The translations under genes and the position numbers were made by a program. Positions 32,040 to 45,159 of a stretch of DNA of 64,000 nt are shown here, in pieces. This stretch comes from Progne subis subis (lineage: Eukaryota > Chordata > Aves > Passeriformes > Hirundinidae). Location of the stretch: NCBI GenBank assembly GCA_022316685.1, contig JAKJHU010000538.1, positions 87,841 through 151,840 of the forward strand. The letters run 5' to 3'. The notes under the pieces were generated by a model, which was given only the letters and a program-made list of their open reading frames with translations, had not been told where the DNA came from and made no database searches. Numbering within the stretch: the first letter of the stretch is position 1; the number at the start of each line of letters is the position of its first letter.

Positions 32040-33531
32040 CCCCCACATGTCCCAATGACATTAGGGTACACTGCGCACCAGTATCAACCAAGGCTTCGTA
32101 TTTTTCTGGCTCTGATGTGCCAGGCCATCCAATCCACACAGTCCAATAGACACGATCCTCCCGTGCCTCTACCGGGCTAGAGGCAGGGCCCCTTTAGCCC
32201 TGGCTATCATTCTCTTCCTGGGCATACATTCTGGAGGTTCCTTCAAGGGTATCAGACATATAATCCTCCCTTTGTTTATATCTGACAGCTTGGTAATGGG
32301 AGACTGAGGCTACCTTCACTTTAGTGGAACTCCCTTCGTTAGTGTGTTCCTCCTTGAGTTGACACACCCATGCTGCCAGGACAGAAGTGGGTTTTCCATC
32401 CCACCTTCTCATATCTTCCCCATGGTCACACAGGAAGAATCACGGGTCAGCTCGTGAGGTGTACCCCCACTCCCTAGCTGAGGGATGTCGGGTTCTTTTG
32501 TTGGGGCCTGTGACTTGCACTGGTGCCACACTGTTCTATCTCACCTCCTCCTTCATCTCCCATATCTCTTCTTTGAGGTCCTTAACCACAGCAGAGATAT
32601 GAGCCTGCATTGGGACACTGACCACACTCTCATAATTCCTGAGCTTGTTTGCTTCAGAACCCACTATCTATTGGTTGTCCTAGGCACTAATCATTCCAAT
32701 GAAGGTGATGTATTGGGATGGCCCTGGATTTGTCAGGTTCCACAACATTTGCCCTGTGCACCTGACCTTGTCAGGGTCATTATTGTGCTGTCCGTCCGTT
32801 CCAAAAAGCACCTCTAATACTGACTCTTCCCTCGTGTGTTGGATCCCTTTCTCAGTGGTCTTTCAGGGCATTCTCTGATGGTGCGCCTGCATTAGGTCTC
32901 TGTGAACAAACCTCTCTCTTACAGTCATTAAACGTGGCTTCCAGAGAGGAGAGGGCCCTGGCTCCCGCACGAACACCCGATCAATACCTGCATCCTGGGT
33001 CACGGATCACAAATTCGTTGCCTCACCACTATCCGGTTGCACGCCTGGACCCATAAGGTCCCAAACCCTAAGTAACCAGGCTGAATAAGCCTCACGCCCC
33101 TGTCGCACAATGTCTTTTTGCAGATTATGGAGCATGTCACGCGACAGGGACTCAGTGATGATTTCAGGTTCCGGCTGCCTTGCTGGTTGCAAGGGTCCTG
33201 GTACCTCATCATCAATAACTGGGCACACTGATTTAGTCTTATACTTCCTCCTCTACACAGAGGTGACTGCTGCTGGCTGTGGCTGCCCTTGTGGTTCAGC
33301 TGGAACCTGAACGGTTGTAATGTCTGTGGGTTCCACTGCTGCACCATCAGACTCTCTCCCTTTGAGGCAGGGAGAGGGTTTCCCACCAGCTGGGGAAGAG
33401 TATTCCCTCAGCATCTGGCGCATCCCCTCCGATACCCCCATCCAACCAGGTGGTTAATTTCTGAGGTGGGCTGTTGGGCAGTGTCAGGCTGTGGGGCAGC
33501 ATCCCTAGTCTCTAGGGTAGATCTTAGAGTG
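32040..33531 (-). pseudogene. ERVL-like element a, gag and protease start (unit 2)
   Basis: Counterpart of 2063-3553 but continuous with the rest of protease and RT on its left. Protease DTG is present near 32085. Same broken gag frames, with a few substitutions. Confidence 0.72.
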
Positions 33532-33537
33532 GTTACA

Positions 33538-34075
33538 TGTTGCTGTGTGTTATTTGGCTTCATATTGTATTTCATTTTTATATTGGGTTTTATAATGGTT
33601 TCTTCTGTACCCTCCCTGTTCCCCTAGAAAATGTAATATCCCAAAGTTTGTCCCTGCCCTTCCACCAGCCCATCTCCCCAGTCCCCTTTCTGGAATGTAA
33701 TCCAACCCTGTTCCACTCCCACCTTATCCCTGATTGGGCATTGGCTTATCCCCACCTTTAGCCCCTTCCCTAGATATAAGTCTCACACCATGCGGCCCCC
33801 TCGCTCTCTTGGTTCGGGCAGTGAGACGGGGCTCCTGACCCAGGCTGGGGCAGGACCACAGAAGAAAGACTGAATAAAGCCCTGGTTTCTCCCCGGATCA
33901 AGTGCAGACCTTCCTTTGCCATCGACGGGGTCTTGATCTCTCTCCTAAGGGAAAGGTTCTTGGCCGCCTCCTGGCTTTTGGGACCCTGAGGAAACCCCTT
34001 CCAACTGCAGTTTGTCTCTCGAGCTAGCCGGGGTGAGAACGGAGCCGGAGAGCTCCGTGAGAGAGACAAGCCACA
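33538..34075 (+). mobile_element. solo LTR in ERVL-a gag (unit 2)
   Basis: Counterpart of 3560-4097 with the same GTTACA TSD, so the insertion predates the unit duplication. Confidence 0.85.
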
Positions 34076-34081
34076 GTTACA

Positions 34082-34588
34082 CAAGGCAATCTCACCTTGT
34101 CTCAGAATGCCAAATAGAATAGGTCTATCAGCAGCATCAGCCATTGTACGATATAATTAGCATCTAGAGAATATTTGAACCCTTCGAAAGCTGGTAGGGT
34201 AGGCCCAAAGAAATGGGCGAAGGACTGGGAGAAAACTTCCCCCAGTGTTACTTCCTCACAATTGGTACCATTATTAATTAAACCCCAAAACATACACTTA
34301 GTGTGTGATAGCCATGTATCCATGTGCTCACATTCCAGAGGAAGTGAAAAATCCATTATTTCCTCACCTTATTGACCCATTGTGAAAACTGGATAACAGC
34401 CACAGTAGCCTTAGTCATAGGACCCATGTTTAGATAAGGAGATGCAAATAGGAAAAATGTAGCCACAACCACGTGCCAACCGAACCAGGATAAGCTAGAC
34501 CACATGGTGCCGCTTAACGAGGTTTCTATATTCAGCACACAAAACTAGGTTACCCAGGAACTGTTATTCCTTTTTCACACTTTCCTCT
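34082..34588 (-). pseudogene. ERVL-like element a, Gag N-terminal part (unit 2)
   Basis: Counterpart of 4104-4610, including the hydrophobic segment and FWGLINNGT. Confidence 0.6.
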
Positions 34589-34624
34589 CAATGCCCTTAG
34601 GCCCCACCATTAGGCACCAAAATC

Positions 34625-35408
34625 TGTCCTGGTTTGAAGGGCAGTTGTCTGCCAAGGAAGACAGGAACCTCCCTTGGAATCGAATATTGTGACCCCCTTC
34701 CCTCCAAATTATTATAACTTTAAAATTATGGGGCTTTCAGGCAAAGATATGGGAAAAGGAATAACAGTTCTTTACTAGAATATATATATATAAGACAAGG
34801 CAAAAAACCAACAACAGCAGCAACAACAAACAAAACCAGAAACCCAACAACAGCTTTCTCTCAGCTGTCTAGCACTTTCCCCTTCTGTGTAGCTATGGTC
34901 ATAGCCAACAGGGGCACTGTTGGCTCCTGGCTGGGCAGGGCAGGTGCAATGACTACCCCACAGCTGCAGGGAGTGCTGTGGTGAGAGCTCAGCCACCACA
35001 CTGCACATGCGTAATGGTGGGCAATCTGGCAGAAGAGATAAAAAAGGGGCTCCCTTTACAAACTCACAGGGGCAGCTGGTCTCAATGCCTCTCCGGATGG
35101 TGAATTGGACTGTAGCAGGAACCTCGGAGCAGCAAGCTGGAATGGCAGAGGCAAGCAGACTCTGGGGTGGAAAACAAAGTATAGCACAAACTCCACAGCC
35201 GTAGCAGGAACCATGAGGGGGTAAGGCAGATATGGGGTGTTGGGTTGAAAGGTAGCAAAAACCCTGAAGCCGCAGCAGACAAACAGCAGGGCTGGGCAGT
35301 TGTAATGCAGTGGCAGCCAGGCTTCTGCAAGCACCTGCTGCACACAGCCAGGAGATGCCCCCACTGGGAAGGGGTGGGTGGTTGGGGTCTCCTGCCCAGT
35401 GAGGTTGG
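34625..35408 (-). mobile_element. 5' LTR of ERVL-a (unit 2), right edge approximate
   Basis: Counterpart of 4647-5430; left edge TGTCCTGGTTTGAA. The primer-like sequence lies at 34602-34619. Confidence 0.6.
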
Positions 35409-36518
35409 GTTTTGGAAAGCTCCTCAGCACGTGTCACCTGCTCCTCTTCTTCTTCAGAAGATAGTCCAAACCTCTCACCTTCAGGCCAGTGTCACCCTAG
35501 TTTTTCTGAGTTTTTTAAAGCCTTTTGATTGTTCATAGGATGGAGTCAGTCTTTTTAGCTTCTGTACAATATTAGGAGCAGTTTTTGCCTTTTCTCACAC
35601 ATGTAACATAAACAAATCCTTTGGTTTTCAGTCTCTGTCCTTTGTTTGCATATTTCTAACCTGAAAACAATTGTAACTGGCAGTTGGTCTGGCCATTCGG
35701 CTGGGAGGTGATAACTCCAGAAGCCAATCCACAGCCAGACCCACAAATGTATAAAAAGTAAGAAATAAACAGGCAGAGGGGCTCTCAGCCTTGGCTCAGC
35801 CTTGGGCTTTCTTGGAGGAACATCTCTGCCCTGCAAATCTCTCGTCTCTGTGTGGTTGCTTTGTGTGTTGCAATCACAGGCCAGTTTGTGATGATTTCCA
35901 AAATCCCAGGGTGATTAGGATCTCCTGTCCGGGCTCACTGTGTGATCAGAGTGATCCACTTATTCTATGTAGCATTGGTGGCGTGATGTGTAGAAGGAAC
36001 CTCTCCTTTGAACATCCAGCCTAGCATGGGTAGTTGGGGTGCTAGAAGCAGCTGTGCTTCGGTGCCAATCACTTCTAAAGTGGCTCAAACCCCTTCATAA
36101 GCTGCCACAATCTCTTTCTCAGTTGGGGTATAGCTGGCCTCAGATCCTTTGCATCCCTGACTCCAGAACCCCAGCGGTTGTCCCTTTGGTCTCCCTGGGT
36201 ACTTTCTACCAGAGGCTCCAGGAAGGACCATTCTCCCTGGCTGGCTGCACTGTAGAGCACGTTCTTCACATCCTGTCCTGTCCTGACTGGCCCAAGGGCT
36301 ACTGCATGGGCAGTCTCCTGTTTGATCTGTTCAAAGGCTTATTGTTGTGCAGGGCCCCACTGGAAATCATTTTTCTCCCACGTCATGAGGTAGAGAGGGC
36401 TTCCATTCTGACTGTACTCAGGGATATGCATCCTCCAAAAGCCCACAGCGCCTAGGAAGGCCTGTGTTTCCTTTTTGCTGGTCGGTGGGGACACAGCTGG
36501 TATTTTGTAAATCACTTC
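35408..36518 (-). pseudogene. ERVL-like element b, C-terminal RT and connection region (unit 2)
   Basis: Counterpart of 5430-6536. Single-base homopolymer differences (for example near 36171 and 36438) change which frames are open. Confidence 0.7.
35490..35878 (+). mobile_element. solo LTR in ERVL-b pol (unit 2)
   Basis: Counterpart of 5512-5898, TSD GGCCAG. Confidence 0.87.
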
Positions 36519-37287
36519 TGTTATAAATACGATTGACCAAAATTTTAGAAATCAAAATTTAGAATTTTTGTTGGAGAGACAAAATGACAATCTCGGACAA
36601 CCACAGTTAAGAGGACAGCGTCAAGCCCGGGGTTGGCACTGGGTGAACCCTGATAACACACTCTGCCAGTCTGTTATCCCCCAAGTTCACATTTCTGGCT
36701 TGAAGCAGCCTCTTTTTATACACAGGATCGTGGAGAAAATACGGGGCTCTGATGTTCTTCCTTGTCCACGGCAGCTTCATTAACTATTCATGTTCGGGTC
36801 TGGGTGTTCTGAATAGTTCTTCCTGGGCTAACAATGACCTTAATGGTTGAGCCCAGGTGTGTCGTAGATATGGTAATGTCCGGAGGAGTCGGATGAGATA
36901 TGGATAGATATGATAATGTCCGGAGGAGACGGGTGAGATATAGATCTGATGTGATCATTCGGTTCTCGAGCTGTTCATCTGCTTCTTCCGTTGTTTTGTG
37001 TTCTTTTCAGAGTTTCCTGGCAGAGGCATTTCGATGTCATTCCTAGCATAGTCCTTGTGTCCCTTTTCTGGTACTGTGCTGCCAGCAGGGATACCCTGTA
37101 CCTCTCCCTGTATGGTTTTTGTTTTTGCAGATATAAAACTTACATGAATTAACCTTAAAGACATATATTACAGTTTTATCCCAGTTTTCTTAGAACATAT
37201 GCAGGTAGACACAAATTTATATTTTATATGTGTGTATTACAATACAGACATATTCAAACACGAATTAACTTTAGGACATTTATTACA
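36519..37287 (-). mobile_element. solo LTR in ERVL-b RT (unit 2)
   Basis: Counterpart of 6537-7305, TSD ACTTC. Confidence 0.87.
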
Positions 37288-37652
37288 ACTTCCATTGGAA
37301 TCTGGCGACATCCATCTTGCCACTTGACTCCTAGAAACTGAATTTCCTGAGCAGGTCCCTTAACCTTACTTGATTTAATGGAGAAAACAGCTTTCAGGAG
37401 AATCTGCATTATCTTCTCTCCTTTCTCAAAGACTTCCCCTGCTGTGCTCCCCCATACAATGATGTCATCTATATACTGTAGATGTTCCGGAGCCTCGCCC
37501 TTTACCAGTGCAGCCTGGATCAGTCCCTGGCAAATGGTGGGACTGTGTTTCTGCCCCTGGGGCAGTGGGTTCCAGGTGTGCTGCAAACCCCACCAGGTGG
37601 AAGCAAAAGGTGGCCTGCACTCTGCTGACAAAGGAATGGAGAAAAATGCATT
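37288..37652 (-). pseudogene. ERVL-like element b, reverse transcriptase (unit 2)
   Basis: Counterpart of 7306-7670 with the YIDD box intact. Confidence 0.82.
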
Positions 37653-37661
37653 GGTGTTATG

Positions 37662-38119
37662 GGCTTAGGCTTCTCAGTGAATTTCTTCCCATTATCATTG
37701 TGGAGGTGCTGGGAGGGGAAAGGGGTAACTCCTAGATGAATAGCCAGCAATACAATAGACACAAAAGGAGTAGCTAATACCCCTGGGATACCAACACAAT
37801 CGTTTTGGGGAGGGGAGATGAACAGGAGGTTGGGGAGTTTTAGCTGGGGGGGGGGGGGGGGGGGGCGGGGGGGGGCTCTTCCACTAATCGGATCTGCGAA
37901 CTGTCGAACTGTCGCATGGTGCCGTTGGAGGTTGTGCACTCTGACCCACAGGGGACTTTGCTGCGCTGCAACTCAGCACTACGATTGAGTTCTGCCTACC
38001 TTCCCCACCTGTGCCCGTTGCTGCTGAGAAGATTCCAGCCGCCAGCTGTCTGCCGCCCGCACCTCGACCACTACTAGCACTGAGACCAGCTGCCACCTGC
38101 GTGAGTTTGCAGGAACCTT
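37662..38119. other. unidentified insert with interrupted poly-G (unit 2)
   Basis: Counterpart of 7680-8130. The G tract here reads G20-C-G9 (37846-37875) instead of G23. Confidence 0.5.
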
Positions 38120-38550
38120 TTTGAAAGGGGAAGCACCCCCTTTTTCTCTCTCATCTCAGTGCCAGCCCAGGCCACCTGGGGAGGTTCCAAACTTGCATCA
38201 GAGCAGCCCCTGCCAGCTGTGAATCAGTTACTGCAGCTTTTCTCTTGCCTCTCCTTGTGATGTCCTTTTGGGTCTTTGAAATACCCACTCCTGAGGTAAT
38301 CCATGCCGAGGATACACAGGGCCTCTGGACCAGTCACGATGGGGTGTTTGTGCCATTTCTTCCTGGTCAAGTTCACTTCAGCTTCCAGTACAGACAGCTG
38401 CTGTGATCCCCCTGTCACCCCAGAAATAGAGATGGATTCTGCCCCCACATTTCTCAATGGCATTAAAGTACATTGTGTGTAAGTGTCAACTAAAGCCTTA
38501 TACTTTTTTGGGTCTGATGTGCCAGGCCATCGGATCAATGCAGTCCAATA
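38120..38550 (-). pseudogene. ERVL-like element b, protease with altered active site (unit 2)
   Basis: Counterpart of 8131-8560, but two adjacent substitutions turn the Gly of the Asp-Thr-Gly triad into Tyr (codon 38481-38479). A second difference near 38262 shifts the C-terminal frame. Confidence 0.78.
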
Positions 38551-39186
38551 GACCCTCTCGTCTACCTGGCTAGAGGCAGGGCCCCTCTAGTTCTGGTCAT
38601 GGTACTTATTGTTCCCTTCCTGCAAATATGACCTGGAGGTCCCTTCAAGATGACTGGACATAATATCATCACTCCTATACTGCCAGGAGTATATCCTTGT
38701 GGAGTGTACCCTCCCTCCTAAGCTGGGGGATGCCTGCTCCTAATAGCAGAGACTCTCGTCTGTCCTGGCAAGATATGGAAGATTCCCTCCTTAAGCTCCT
38801 CTCTTAGTTTCTGGTAGCCCTCTTCAATTTTCTCTTCCAGGCTCCAGACATGCTCAGCCAGTTTCGTTTCCACAGGCAAGACGTGGGCCTGTAACGGGGC
38901 GGCAACAGTGTCTTCATAAATGCTGAGTTTACTAACCAATGCGCCCACCTTATCTTCTCCCTCCCTCCATTGCAGCGACGCTAAGAAACAGGAATATATT
39001 TCTGACCCAAGCTGAGCGAATTTCAGCCACATTTGTGATGGGTACTGGACACCGTCTGCACTTTTAGGGAATCCCTTGTCCTGTGAAAAAATTATGTCCA
39101 GCACGGCTAATTACCTCAGGCATCGGATACCTTGCTCCATCATGTTCCACTGTCCTTGCTGCACATGCAAGTCCTCCTTACAAAGG
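38551..39186 (-). pseudogene. ERVL-like element b, Gag C-terminal part (unit 2)
   Basis: Counterpart of 8561-9196. Confidence 0.6.
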
Positions 39187-39515
39187 TGTCTTGGTTTGAA
39201 AAAAGACAGTTGTCTGCTAAGGAGAGGCAAGCCTCTCCAGGAAATAAGGCACTCCAACAAATGATAGAATTCCCAGGACCAAACTCCTCCGTTAGCTGTG
39301 GACTCCAGGCAGCTACTCCGTAGCCCAACCGTCCTCCCCGGGAAAAACCAAGAGAAGTGAGCCCACTCCTTAGTTCTCCTGGGAGCCTCCTCCCTCCCCC
39401 AAAACCAAGTGATCAACTTCTTTTGTCAGGTTAAGCACCGCTTAACTACCCCTACTTAAAAATCTAGCAACTCAAGGGGGGGGAAAAATTCTACAGGAGA
39501 ACTTAACCCTCAACA
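39187..39515 (-). mobile_element. short solo LTR in ERVL-b gag (unit 2)
   Basis: Counterpart of 9197-9525. Confidence 0.75.
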
Positions 39516-40550
39516 TTAGGTGTCTTTCCCTCACACTTGACAGAAGTTGTTGCCAGAGGCTGAGAGTTTCCTGTCTTTTCCCAATCCCCTGGTCAATAAC
39601 CACACTTCGGGACAGGGATCCCAGTTGCCTGGCTTCACTACCATCTAGAATTGTATCATTAGCCATGGCATCCCAGGTTCAGAGCAGCCAGGTCAATAGG
39701 GACTCATTTGCCTCCACATGTGAACTCTCTACGCAGCTCATGCAGCTTTCCCAGGGACAGGGATCGAGTGATATTTTCCGGCTCTGGCTCTTCTGCTGGA
39801 TGTGAAGGTCCTGCCTCTTCCTCGTCATTCACTATGTGGATTTTCTTTTCTGAACAAGGGCGACTGCTACCACCTTAGGCCGTCGTTCTGGTTCAGCAAT
39901 GGTTTGCATGCATACAGTGCCTGTTGATTTGTTTCCTTTTCCCTCTGGCTCAGACGTGGTTTGTGTGGACATGGTTCCCGTTGATGTGTTCCTTTTCTCC
40001 TCCTCCTGAAAGTGTTGTACCATACCAAGCAGTGTCTGGTAAGCAATGGCCAGGGCCCAGCATGTTGCTGTGAGTTGTCCATCTCTGGAGCTGTCAGAGC
40101 CTTTTCCCTTCACATAACTTATTATTCTAACAGGGTCCTGCAGTTGTTCAGAGGTGAACTTCCAGATCATTGGAGAAGTCTTCCAAATACTGGCCCATCT
40201 CCTTTGACATCCCATGCCATTCAGGATTATCTACTCCCAGGGCAGGCCTCCAGACAAATTCCCTAGAAGCCTCTGTCCTGACTCTAAGCATGGTGTAGAC
40301 AGTGCAAGCCGTATAGAGAAAACTTAGCAGAACTAACAAGAAGATTATGCTGTCCTTAACATCTAGAGGGAACTCAACATTCTCAAAAACTGTTGTAGCA
40401 GGCGTGAAGGGCTGGAAAACAACATTCTCTCCTCTTCATCCCACAGGCTTGATGCCTTCTATTTTTCAAATCCTGTACTGCATTAGTGCATAACTCTAAA
40501 CTCCATATAAAGGGTTAGCTAACTGTCTTCACATTTTGGTCACACAAAAC
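39516..40550 (-). pseudogene. ERVL-like element b, Gag middle and N-terminal parts (unit 2)
   Basis: Counterpart of 9526-10560. Confidence 0.6.
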
Positions 40551-40555
40551 AATCC

Positions 40556-40902
40556 CTCTCAGCCTGAGATCCAAAGACACCCTACTGCCTCAGGCCCCGG
40601 AAAGTATAAACAAAAGTGAATTGGCGGGGGGGATGGGGAACGGGGACCCCACACACACACACACACACAAACTGAGGGCATGACTTCACTACCTGAAGCT
40701 GTAATTGGAGGATTAACCCCTGATATGTAAATGGACCAAACTTATATCAGTCTGAAAAACTCCTGACCATCGTCCATCTTGGCTGTAGCCTCTGAGGCTT
40801 CTGACTGCCCAAGGTCTACCTTCTGAAGGCCTTTAATAAATACCTACTTTTATTCTCTTAACCTTGTCTAGCCTGTTCCAGGTAGCCACTCCAAGGCATC
40901 AG
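40556..40902 (+). mobile_element. probable solo LTR with (AC)10 (unit 2)
   Basis: Counterpart of 10566-10912; the microsatellite is at 40650-40669. Confidence 0.55.
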
Positions 40903-41200
40903 GCTGAGTGCAATTATTAATGAAGCCCCAGAGGTAGCAGCCCCGACTAGGACAGGCAAACAAGACAGAATATACATTCCAAATGAAACTTATTGCCTCT
41001 GATGTTATCGTGCCATAAACGCAGTAAATCAGCAAAGCAATTTTGATTCCTCTCCTGATCCTAAAGTGAGCATCATGATGGGCAAATACTTCCCCCTACG
41101 CAGATATATGTACACAGTACATCATGCACGTGAATACACCGAGAAATATGATGATCAGGAAAGTTTATATACCCCAATACACAAACGCTTTAGAACAAAA
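40903..41200 (-). pseudogene. ERVL-like element b, extreme N-terminal Gag remnant (unit 2)
   Basis: Counterpart of 10913-11210. Confidence 0.55.
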
Positions 41201-41245
41201 CTGTAATTCCGACCTCTCTCGAGCCTCACATTGGGTGACAAAAGA

Positions 41246-41806
41246 TGTGCTGGTTTAAATGTAAACCGTCAGCAGAAATGAGCCCCATTCAGCTGCCTCA
41301 AGAGAGATTAGCGGTCGGAGTTACAATTTACTAAACAGTTTACAATAAATACAGTGATACAGAGAGAACTGGTTTTAACCCACGGAGTATAAACTGGCAC
41401 CCTGCTGGGCAGAGTGACGGTCACAGTCCTGTTGAAGTTTTGGTCCTCCTTCGGATCTGTCGAGTGGTGGTGTCCAAAGTCCCCAAACCCAAAGATTAGA
41501 CATGCTCAGGTTCAGGTGGGAATGCCGAGTGCCTCCCCCAGGACAGGGAGTTTCACAGTGGAGGAATGTAATACTGTGAGTCATGGGATAGTTTGGGAGT
41601 CTTTGATGGTCCAAGTCACTGCAGCTGCCTATGATCCTAGTACCATTGATTCCATTATGGCCCAGTAGCAGAGATGACCCCTCAGGCTGGGTGGGAATGT
41701 GCTGGTGCTTCCCCAGAGGGGAGTTATCATGGCTAAGTCATTTGTGTGAAGAAAAACACTACCCTGCCTGGGAAAGGTTGCCTCTTCTCCCTTATCTCAT
41801 TTAACA
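41246..41806 (-). mobile_element. 5' LTR of ERVL-b (unit 2)
   Basis: Counterpart of 11256-11816; primer-site-like sequence at 41223-41240. Confidence 0.65.
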
Positions 41807-42302
41807 CCCATCTTGTAGCCTGAGGTGTTGGGTGTACAGTAGGCAGCTACTGCAAGTAGCAGTTCATCAGGAATGACATAGAGGGTGGTACAATACAGTT
41901 TGCTTACATGCACATAGTGCTAAACTGGCACCCTACTCCTATAACCAGGACACCCAGGTCCAACAGGAGGTGGATGCTTCCAACACAGTGCACCATGGTG
42001 AATCCACCCTTGGAAAGCATGCATGTAGCCTCACACACAGTATCTTCTACAGTTTTAACAGCAGCTTACATGGGCTTTCTGTGCGTTGTTGTACCACTGC
42101 CAAAGAGCTAAGACTTTGCTTCCTACAAGACCCGAGAGACTGCTAAGCGCTTCCAGCTTCATGCTTCAAACAAACAGGCAAATCACCATCTATCACTGAT
42201 ATGCTGTTATCCAGCTGAAACATTTCACATACTTGCATTTCAGAGAGACACCGTTTGAACTTGCAGAACTACTTCCTTTCAGTAAGACGCGCAAGACAGA
42301 GG

Positions 42303-44939
42303 TGATATCCCCATGACAAATCTTTATTGTGCAACTGCTGCTCAAAGCTTTTATTACCTTCCACAGGCACACGGCAAAAAAAAGTGATTCATCAAAAGCC
42401 GCTGGATTGATGGGCAACAGACGAAATCCATTCAGCGGCGACTTGTACACGTGCAGCAACTCTTGCGGTGCCAAAATCTTAGCCAGGCGGCCAGCCCACC
42501 TGACGGCCGCCCAGAACGGGTAGATGTATGCGATAGACAGACTGCCCACCCTCGGGCCCTTCATCCACAACCATCCGGAATCCATTGGTCAGGCCCAGGG
42601 GAGCAACACACATCTCGCCAACAATCATTACATGCCCAAGAAGCTGGAGAAGGAAGTACAAACCCATAAATAAGAAAAATAAAAAAAAAAAAGCAACACA
42701 TAAAGAGGGGAGAGGGCAGGAAGGGAAGGAACGAGAGCAGTGAACCACCCAGAGAAAGCAGCCAGCCAACTCCTAGCAGTTCAGCCATTGCACGTCAAAA
42801 TAATGTCCGTCCGACCACCGGCAACTAAAACTTTCCAAGCAGAGCTACCAAGACCAATTATGCACACTATAGGGGCAAAAGAGAGCTGGGCATTTTTTCT
42901 CAAGATAGACAGCAAAGGACTACAAAACAGCCACAGAAGCTGACACTGTCTCCAGGTTAAAGCCCCCATTGTGTCTTCAGGCAACATAACCAAACCTGCT
43001 GGAAAACAAACTTTAGGCTGCCTTTTGCATGGGTTTAGAAAGTCTTTGAACATGGCTTTCATAGCTTAAAGCAAAATATCCAGCACCGCTCCACCAACTT
43101 GGCCCTTCCCTGGCCCTGACCTGCCAAAAACCCCAATGCCTCTTCCCCATGTTAGAAGTACTACTACTCTGACTCTAAACCACGACAATAGGCACCAGAC
43201 TGCACTCCAAAACAATACTGCATTTTGCACCACAAGTACATACCCAGGGACCAGCACTGCTTTATAGCACTGCTTTTAGTCAAAAAGCTCAACTCCATTA
43301 CAAGCTAGAGGCAAAAGATTATAGCACCAGAAAACCCAAAGTAGCCTACTGTGCCCTATGAAGATGGAAAGGGGGGATGGGAAAGAGTGTAGAAAATGAG
43401 AAACTATCTACGGATACAGTTTCGCATACAGTAAACTCCCACAGTACTTACAGATTCACCAGAATCTCCTGCTTCAGACAACTCAATAATTGGCTCCTCA
43501 AGCATGACTAGGAAAAGCGTCGCGTCTAGGGGCGAACGATCACGGAACCACAGCACTGGAGGAAGAGTAAACAGTTAAAACATAACCGGCTACAGAGAAA
43601 GCTAATAGCTTATGCAAACCCTGCTGAATTCCTACAGAAGCAGATTACCAGATACCCCAAACACAAGCCAGAACATTGATTTTTCTTGCATGAGTATTAT
43701 GCTTTCGATACCCAAAATAGAGTATATTTACAGAGCCCCCTCCAGAAGTAGGATTCGTCATGCAAGACCATGGGGGAAGGAGACAGGCTACTACTTGCAA
43801 TTAACAATCTCCAGTATGTTTTAGTTCGGACTGATTCTTTCCTAAGCAGTTTTTCTATTGGATGTGGTCCACGCAGAGACTGGAGACAAATGGCTTAACT
43901 GAATCAGCAAAGAGTTTAGTGAAGTGGAAGAGCAGCGGCCATTCATTATCCACAGGACAGGGAGCTCAAGTATCAAACACACGCATAATGACAGGAAGCC
44001 TGCAAGGGCATAGGATGAGTCTGTCTTCTAGACTGCATGCAAACCTCACCTTCAAAAGGAGAAGGAATCCCTAACTGCTAACTTTCAGCATTTTAATAAC
44101 TAAATCATATGGGATATTACCTTAAAGTTAGCATCGCACAGGCAACGGCTGCATTGCTTTACCCCTGGTCTAAGCAGCTCACTCAAGTTCCCAGCACCAG
44201 CATCCGTGACCCTTGCAAGCATGCTGTTATCACGGTCTTACTTCCCCACAGAAACGAGTTCTGGAAAGCTATGGCAGCCTGCAGGATGACCACTTTGTAA
44301 TTTTTTTTGTTTTTGTTTTTGTTTTTCTACTAGAGAAAGACGTAATTCTTTGCCGCCATAATCCAGTTTGGGGGTTCAGAACCAAAGCCTAGCACAGCGA
44401 AGCTGTGAAACCTCATCGATGCTGTTAGGAGACACACTGAGACCAAGTTACCGTCGGAGGTCCTTCTCTGCGCGCGCACACGACACGGTGGGGGTGGGAT
44501 GCGAGGCGAGTCCGGACAACACCAGCAACCCAGTACGCCCGCGGCAGCCGGAGGGATGGGGGTGCAGCACAGAAAAAGCTATGGCGATGGTGCAGTAGAG
44601 AGCGCCACAACCCAGAGAGGCCCCGTCCGTTCCGCGTCCCTGCACCCACCCGCAGCAGCAGCAGCGCCGCCGCACGCCCTGCCGCGCGCCCGGGCACCGC
44701 GCCCCGGGTGTCCTCGGCTCAGATGCCCGCAAGCGCGGGAGGAGGGGGAGGGGAGGAAGGGAAGACGAACCGCGCACAGAGAGCAAAGCCGCGGCTACCT
44801 CCGCGTCCCCTTCGCTGACGATACCACGAAAACGCTTTGCCGATGAACTTTCCGAAGACAGTAGTGGCGCCACCACCACAGCGAGAAGACAGCACCCCGT
44901 TACTCTCGCAGGCCAAAGACAACGCCCGTCTCCGCCCCG
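42303..44939 (-). CDS. HINTW: HINTW copy C: three-exon W-linked HINT1-type gene
   Basis: Same gene type as copy A. Exon 1 ends 44799, exon 2 is 43555-43452 (104 nt), exon 3 is 42643-42479 with the same stop; AATAAA at 42328-42323. One frame passes through all three exons as in A. One exon 2 substitution changes RSSLDA to RSPLDA. The HIT motif again reads RIHLPV. No in-frame AUG is visible in exon 1. The body through the promoter follows A at sites where A and B differ, apart from a few bases near 44070 and 44488 that match B. The upstream flank after about 45380 follows B, so C looks like a product of recombination between A- and B-type copies. Confidence 0.85.
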
Positions 44940-45159
44940 ACACTTCCTCCACTAAGCCCGGCCCTCCGCGGCGCCCATTGGGGCGACGGATCGTGGCCCG
45001 CGTCTCGATTTGCTGTCTCGCCTGTCTTTTTCGCTTTTCCCCGCCCCCTTGGCGGGTCCGTCCTCGTCGACCTGGTGCCCGCGGGGCGCGGAGGGATCTG
45101 CCCCGTGTAGTGAGTGCTGCGACCCTGAGGGCGGCCTACGAGGTCGCAGAAGACGCTGT
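44429..45159. promoter_or_regulatory. CpG island and promoter of HINTW copy C
   Basis: Same GC box and inverted CCAAT as copy A. Confidence 0.75.
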
